A stretch of DNA of 64,000 bases from Nitrospirota bacterium (GTDB taxonomy: Bacteria > Nitrospirota > Thermodesulfovibrionia > Thermodesulfovibrionales > UBA1546), in the NCBI GenBank assembly GCA_009773185.1, contig WPIF01000006.1:78677-142676 (forward strand), in the 5' to 3' direction. A model generated the notes under the pieces. The model had not been told where the DNA came from and did no database searches. It saw only the letters and a program-made list of their open reading frames with translations. A program made the translations under genes and the position numbers. Positions 60,574 through 64,000 of this stretch are shown here, in pieces; position 1 is the first letter of the stretch, and every line of letters starts with the position of its first letter.

Positions 60574-61557
60574 TTACTTTTTCTTCAATTCCTCAATATC
60601 TTTCTTTAATTCTTCGACTGTCTTCATTATTTCATTCATCTTGACGAAGTCATACCAGTTCTCATTTGCAACCGGGCAATCTACATTGCTGCCGTAAATA
60701 ATCCACGAGTCGTCATAATTTACAGGGTCTTTGAAACCCATGAGCCTTAGTTCCATGTAGGTAAGTGTAGAGCGTGTCCCGGTCTGACAGTAAGCTATGG
60801 TCCGTTTGTTTTTGTCGAGTTTGTCAAAAAGCTTATCGAGTTCATCCATGGTATGTATCTTCCCTGTCTGGACGTCATAAGTTTTAAGATGTGAAACATT
60901 GGTAGTTGTATTAGGAATGTGCCCGCCTCTCAGAGCCCTGATGTCAGCGCCCTTATTCTCCTTCTCGGTCCTGGAATCAATAATATTGATGTCTTTTATC
61001 TCTCCCTTTGCTATCTTTACAACCTCCTCTGTGGTTGCAATCCTGTTTTTTACGACCGCTGCCTTGAAATTTGAAGCAGGGAGTTTTTGCATTGTTTTTT
61101 CGAGCGGTTTTCCGGTTTCCTGCCACGACTCAATGCCGCCATTCAGGAAGTGCACATTGTTATGTCCCAGATATTCGAGTATCCAGAACGCCACAGTGGC
61201 GCTGGTTATGAGCTTGGCATCTGCGTAGACTGCAACAGGCTTGTCCATGCTAACCCCTGCTTCACCCATCAACTTTTCGAGGTCCCCGGTCTTTTTGATT
61301 CTCAACGTGGTATCCCTCAAGACCTTGCCGCATGCCCCGCCCAGGTTTATTGCACCCGGGATATGGCCTGCTGCATAGGCCTTATCATCACGGCAGTCAA
61401 CAACAATCCATTTCCCCATGTTTTTCTCGATATCAGATGGTGTAACTAATAGCTGTGGATTTGCATATTCTGCGCCGTATGAAACAGCGCTAATAAATAG
61501 AAAGGCAATAATAAAAATACCAAAGGCTGGTTTTTTTGCTCTGCAAGCCGTCATCAT
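60574..61557 (-). CDS. Exported tandem rhodanese (thiosulfate sulfurtransferase-like)
   Basis: 327 residues: signal peptide (about 1-29), first rhodanese domain 32-155 (VVDCRDDKAYAAGHIPGAIN) whose active-site position reads VYADAKLITS, so it lacks the Cys and is inactive; second domain 170-290 (IIDSRTEKEN, GGHIPNTTT) with the active Cys in YCQTGTRSTLTY (C257). The C-terminal end is a charged coiled coil. It moves sulfane sulfur in the periplasm, for example from thiosulfate. AAGGAGG precedes the ATG. It forms an operon with the small exported protein and lies upstream of the YeiH-like gene. Confidence 0.92.
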   Translation of the reverse strand: MMTACRAKKPAFGIFIIAFLFISAVSYGAEYANPQLLVTPSDIEKNMGKWIVVDCRDDKAYAAGHIPGAINLGGACGKVLRDTTLRIKKTGDLEKLMGEAGVSMDKPVAVYADAKLITSATVAFWILEYLGHNNVHFLNGGIESWQETGKPLEKTMQKLPASNFKAAVVKNRIATTEEVVKIAKGEIKDINIIDSRTEKENKGADIRALRGGHIPNTTTNVSHLKTYDVQTGKIHTMDELDKLFDKLDKNKRTIAYCQTGTRSTLTYMELRLMGFKDPVNYDDSWIIYGSNVDCPVANENWYDFVKMNEIMKTVEELKKDIEELKKK

Positions 61558-61771
61558 ATACCTCCTTTTGAGAAAGTTTTTGCTTATTAGAAAATACAGT
61601 AACCTTTCATATACTCTTATACCCCCTTATCTCATTTTAAGGATAGCGCAATACAGTTTGATTAAATTCATACCACAAAACAGGCCGGATTGCAAGTTGA
61701 GTTAAAAATTATGTCAGGCCAAAGCAGAAATGTCCTAATCCGCCAAAACAGGGATAGTGGAGCAGGATATG

Positions 61772-61780
61772 TGGTAGAAT
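61772..61780 (+). promoter_or_regulatory. Extended -10 promoter of moxR, leaderless
   Basis: TGGTAGAAT fits an extended -10 and ends 6 nt before the moxR ATG at 61787; no Shine-Dalgarno is seen. Confidence 0.45.
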
Positions 61781-61786
61781 ATTTTT

Positions 61787-62710
61787 ATGGCGGACAATTC
61801 CTTAAGACTGCTTCAGGAAAGAATAGACTCTGTAATAAAGGGAAAACAGGATGCTGTCAAGATGGCGATTGTTACCCTCCTTGGAAGGGGGCATCTGATG
61901 ATTGAGGACGTTCCCGGAGTTGGAAAGACAACGCTTGCATTCACGCTTGCGAAGGCTACGAACTGCTCATTTCAGAGAATCCAGTTTACGAGCGACATGC
62001 TCCCGACTGACATTATCGGTGTAAGCATATATAATCCCGATACAAAGAATTTTGATTTCAAGCAGGGGCCGATATTTGCAAATATAGTCCTTGCTGATGA
62101 GATAAACAGGACCAGTCCAAAGACCCAATCAGCGCTTCTTGAGGCCATGAATGAAAGAAGGGTGTCTGTTGACAGAAAGACATATACCCTGCCTGAGCCG
62201 TTCATGGTCATTGCAACACAGAACCCGATAGAGTATCACGGGACATTTCCTCTGCCAGAGAGCCAGATTGACAGGTTCATGATGCATATAAAACTAGGTT
62301 ACCCCGAGACCGCATATGAAAAGCAGGCCCTGGTCGGCCAGTCAAGCCTGGAGTTTCTTGAAGATATGCAGCCTGTTATAACAGGCGATGAGATACTCAG
62401 GATGCAGAAAATGGTGGATGCCGTGAAAGTTGATGGCAGCCTCCTTGATTATCTTATGGATGTCATAAACGCAACAAGGAACGATGAGAAGATAAGGCTT
62501 GGGGCGAGCACAAGAGGGGCGCAGTTTCTCCTTAAGGCTGCAAAGGCCAATGCCTTCTATGAGGGAAGGGATTATGTGGTCCCCGAGGACATAAAGGACC
62601 TGGCTCCAACTGTCCTTGGCCACAGGCTGATACTTAAGGCAAGGACTTCAATATATGATGCTGAAGTAATAATGAAAGAGATATTGGAACGTATTTCTGT
62701 ACCTGTGTGA
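61787..62710 (+). CDS. MoxR-family AAA+ ATPase
   Basis: 307 residues. Walker A EDVPGVGKTTLA, Walker B ILADEINRTSPKTQSALLEAM, sensor 1 VIATQNPIEYHGTFPLPESQ and the MoxR lid domain (RLGASTRGAQFLLKAAKA). MoxR proteins act as chaperones that work with VWA or DUF58 proteins in metal-centre or envelope assembly. It begins the moxR-DUF58-transglutaminase operon. The gap to the DUF58 gene holds palindromic element copy C. Confidence 0.93.
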   Translation: MADNSLRLLQERIDSVIKGKQDAVKMAIVTLLGRGHLMIEDVPGVGKTTLAFTLAKATNCSFQRIQFTSDMLPTDIIGVSIYNPDTKNFDFKQGPIFANIVLADEINRTSPKTQSALLEAMNERRVSVDRKTYTLPEPFMVIATQNPIEYHGTFPLPESQIDRFMMHIKLGYPETAYEKQALVGQSSLEFLEDMQPVITGDEILRMQKMVDAVKVDGSLLDYLMDVINATRNDEKIRLGASTRGAQFLLKAAKANAFYEGRDYVVPEDIKDLAPTVLGHRLILKARTSIYDAEVIMKEILERISVPV

Positions 62711-62729
62711 CTCACATATGCTTAGGCGC

Positions 62730-62900
62730 ATACAGGAGGGAACAATCTTTTCGCTCATTCTCGTCCCGACAATATCGGGACTGACTCCTCCGCCCCAGCG
62801 GATTCGCCTGTGGCGAAGAGGAATTTTACCTCTTTATTTAAATATGACTTTATGGACTATCGGCAAAATAAAACCGCTCAAAGACAATTCCCCCCTGTAT
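62730..62900 (+). repeat. Dispersed palindromic element, copy C (longest)
   Basis: Terminal inverted repeats 62730-62750 and 62880-62900 (17 of 21 complementary; outer ATACAGG). Boxes: TCGCTCATTCTCG at 62751-62763, hairpin GAGGAATTTTACCTCTTTAT at 62818-62837, and a box 62858-62881 ending ACCGCTCAA. It carries two extra palindromes: GTCCCGACAATATCGGGAC at 62764-62782 and TTCGCCTGTGGCGAA at 62803-62817. Confidence 0.8.
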
Positions 62901-62910
62901 TTCATAATCT

Positions 62911-63918
62911 ATGAAACCCACTAAAGAAGGCAAAAGATTTTTGCTTGCCACTCTGCTTATAGCAGTGGCTGCCGCCAACACCGGCAATAATCTCATCTAT
63001 CTCATCCTTGCCATGATGCTCTCGATACTTGTAATTTCAATTGCCGTGCTGAACCTGAATCTCCGGGGCTCAGCCCTTGGTTTTTCGATAGCACAGCCTG
63101 TCTTTGCAAAGAGCAGGGCAGGATTCAGTGTATCATTGTCAAACAGGAAAAAATTTATTCCTTCATATTCAATACATGTAACTTTTCCTGAAGGCATAGA
63201 AGGGGAATGCATTATCCCTCGTATTTCCCCGTCATCACGGGTCTCAGTGGATATTGCCGGCATATTCAAAAAAAGAGGCATATACAGATACGGAGATTTT
63301 TCTGTTTCAAGCAGTTTTCCGTTCATATTATTTGCAAAAAATATTAAGGCCCATATTGGAGGAGAGGTTATAGTATATCCGGAGATAAAGGAAATAGATG
63401 AGTTAATGCCTGAAATGACAGGTTCTGATTATGACCAGTATGTTACAAGACACGGTCCAGGCGATGAATTTCTTATGATACGCGACTTCAGGTACGGGGA
63501 CAGCATGCGAAGGATCCAATGGAAGGCATCTGCAAAAATAGGAAAACTTATGGTGAAGGATATGGGGATGGATGAACCCAGGCTTATTACCATAATCCTT
63601 GACAATATAAAACCATTGAATAAGGAATCATTTGAAAAGGCAGTCTCTTTTGCCGCATCCGTTGCATATAAATTTATAAGGATGGGGTTTTTTGTCAGGC
63701 TGTTGACCTGCAAAAAGCTCATCCCCTTTGGCAGCGGGCAGGAACAGCTTTTTAAGATACTCGATGTGCTGGCATTGATAGATGAAGAAGCTACATGGGA
63801 ATGTCCAATGATGCACGAGATGCAGGGCGCGGGCGTCCTGATACTCAAATCTGAAGACTCTTCATTAAAAAAAGCGGCTTCTATGTGCAGCATGGTGATT
63901 AATGCCTCAGATTTATAA
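62911..63918 (+). CDS. DUF58 domain protein
   Basis: 335 residues. Two N-terminal helices (about 8-45), a beta-rich middle, and the DUF58 signature DEFLMIRDFRYGDSMRRIQW followed by SAKIGKLMVKDM (about 193-222), then a VWA-like C-terminus (LITIILDN...). DUF58 proteins pair with MoxR ATPases. The start ATG at 62911 lies just after element copy C and has no clear ribosome binding site. It overlaps the next gene by 17 bp. Confidence 0.9.
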   Translation: MKPTKEGKRFLLATLLIAVAAANTGNNLIYLILAMMLSILVISIAVLNLNLRGSALGFSIAQPVFAKSRAGFSVSLSNRKKFIPSYSIHVTFPEGIEGECIIPRISPSSRVSVDIAGIFKKRGIYRYGDFSVSSSFPFILFAKNIKAHIGGEVIVYPEIKEIDELMPEMTGSDYDQYVTRHGPGDEFLMIRDFRYGDSMRRIQWKASAKIGKLMVKDMGMDEPRLITIILDNIKPLNKESFEKAVSFAASVAYKFIRMGFFVRLLTCKKLIPFGSGQEQLFKILDVLALIDEEATWECPMMHEMQGAGVLILKSEDSSLKKAASMCSMVINASDL

Positions 63919-64000
63919 AATATTAACAGCAGTACTTGCCTTTACCGGCTGCGGCGGGCTGGTCATGACAGGGCAGTTAAATCCTCTAATGCTCATATCG
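63902..64000 (+). CDS. Transglutaminase-like TgpA-family membrane protein, 3' partial
   Basis: The first 33 codons are seen, running off the right edge: a Met-Pro start, then a helix (ILTAVLAFTGCGGLVMTG). By operon context (moxR-DUF58 upstream) this is most likely the TgpA/DUF3488 transglutaminase-domain protein, with an N-terminal block of helices. It overlaps the DUF58 gene by 17 bp. The catalytic domain lies outside the window, so the call rests on context. Confidence 0.5.
   Translation, partial: MPQIYKILTAVLAFTGCGGLVMTGQLNPLMLIS

Noticed and set aside
61690-61905. A 71-codon frame upstream of and overlapping moxR
   Set aside because: Most of it lies inside moxR in another frame; cysteine-rich appearance is a by-product of the reading frame.
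1-64000. CRISPR array
   Set aside because: No direct repeats of 24-40 bp with regular unique spacers were seen; the 7-bp arrays have no spacers, and no cas genes are present.

Overview
The window comes from a bacterium that reduces sulfur compounds, most likely an uncultured member of the Nitrospirota (Thermodesulfovibrionia-like). The evidence is a dsrA-dsrB-dsrD cluster of the reductive type, system II cytochrome c maturation genes (ccsA/resB), an LPS export set that implies an outer membrane, abundant HD-GYP and PAS/GAF signalling, an archaeal-type phosphoglycerate mutase, and moderate GC with compact operons. The lineage call is inference; no rRNA gene is present.

Layout. 1-2.4 kb is a patchy, possibly acquired edge: a partial tyrosine/dual-specificity phosphatase, a membrane HTH protein, an integrase N-terminal fragment, then an NDUFA9-like epimerase. 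3-6.2 kb holds a small secreted protein, apgM and a TatD-radical SAM fusion. 6.2-11.8 kb is a minus-strand signalling operon (hybrid-length histidine kinase, CheY-like regulator, GAF-HD-GYP protein) behind a YeiH-type transporter. 12.8-20.2 kb is a complete pyrimidine operon pyrR-pyrB-pyrC-carA-carB with a PyrR attenuator. Then come ccsA/resB, a second signalling block (HD-GYP regulator, two-CW protein, histidine kinase, NtrC-type regulator), gyrA and a PASTA protein. A small defence-type island (DUF1016 nuclease, SIR2-like protein and gene remnants) separates PASTA from rpe. 33-44 kb is housekeeping: TPR protein, pgsA, DUF512 protein, aroE, tRNA-Gly, lptC-lptA-lptB-rpoN-hpf-rapZ, def-fmt-DUF116. 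44-50 kb is the sulfur cluster: tusA-like, dsrA, dsrB, dsrD, a cysteine-cluster protein, an SGNH hydrolase, and a CbiA-type amidase that may be DsrN. 50-64 kb has kup, ubiD, ihfA-merR-tRNA-Pro, an inositol-phosphate synthase/phosphatidyltransferase pair, a cytidylate kinase-like/BON fusion, terC, a second YeiH-type transporter, a tandem rhodanese, and the start of a moxR-DUF58-transglutaminase operon.

The most unusual feature is not a gene. About seventeen short stretches across the window have a degenerate period of exactly 7 bp. At least eleven lie in frame inside highly conserved enzymes (PyrC, CarA, CarB three times, TatD twice, AroE, the DUF512 protein, CbiA, UbiD), where they add extra loops; several are inverted pairs of heptamer arrays. 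In addition, three copies of a 120-170 bp intergenic palindromic element with conserved boxes and variable but self-complementary ends lie between gene pairs, all in the same orientation. Together these suggest an active or recently active small-repeat system in this lineage.

A second recurring pattern is a -10-like box ending 5-6 nt before the ATG of genes that lack a Shine-Dalgarno sequence, which suggests leaderless transcripts for six genes.
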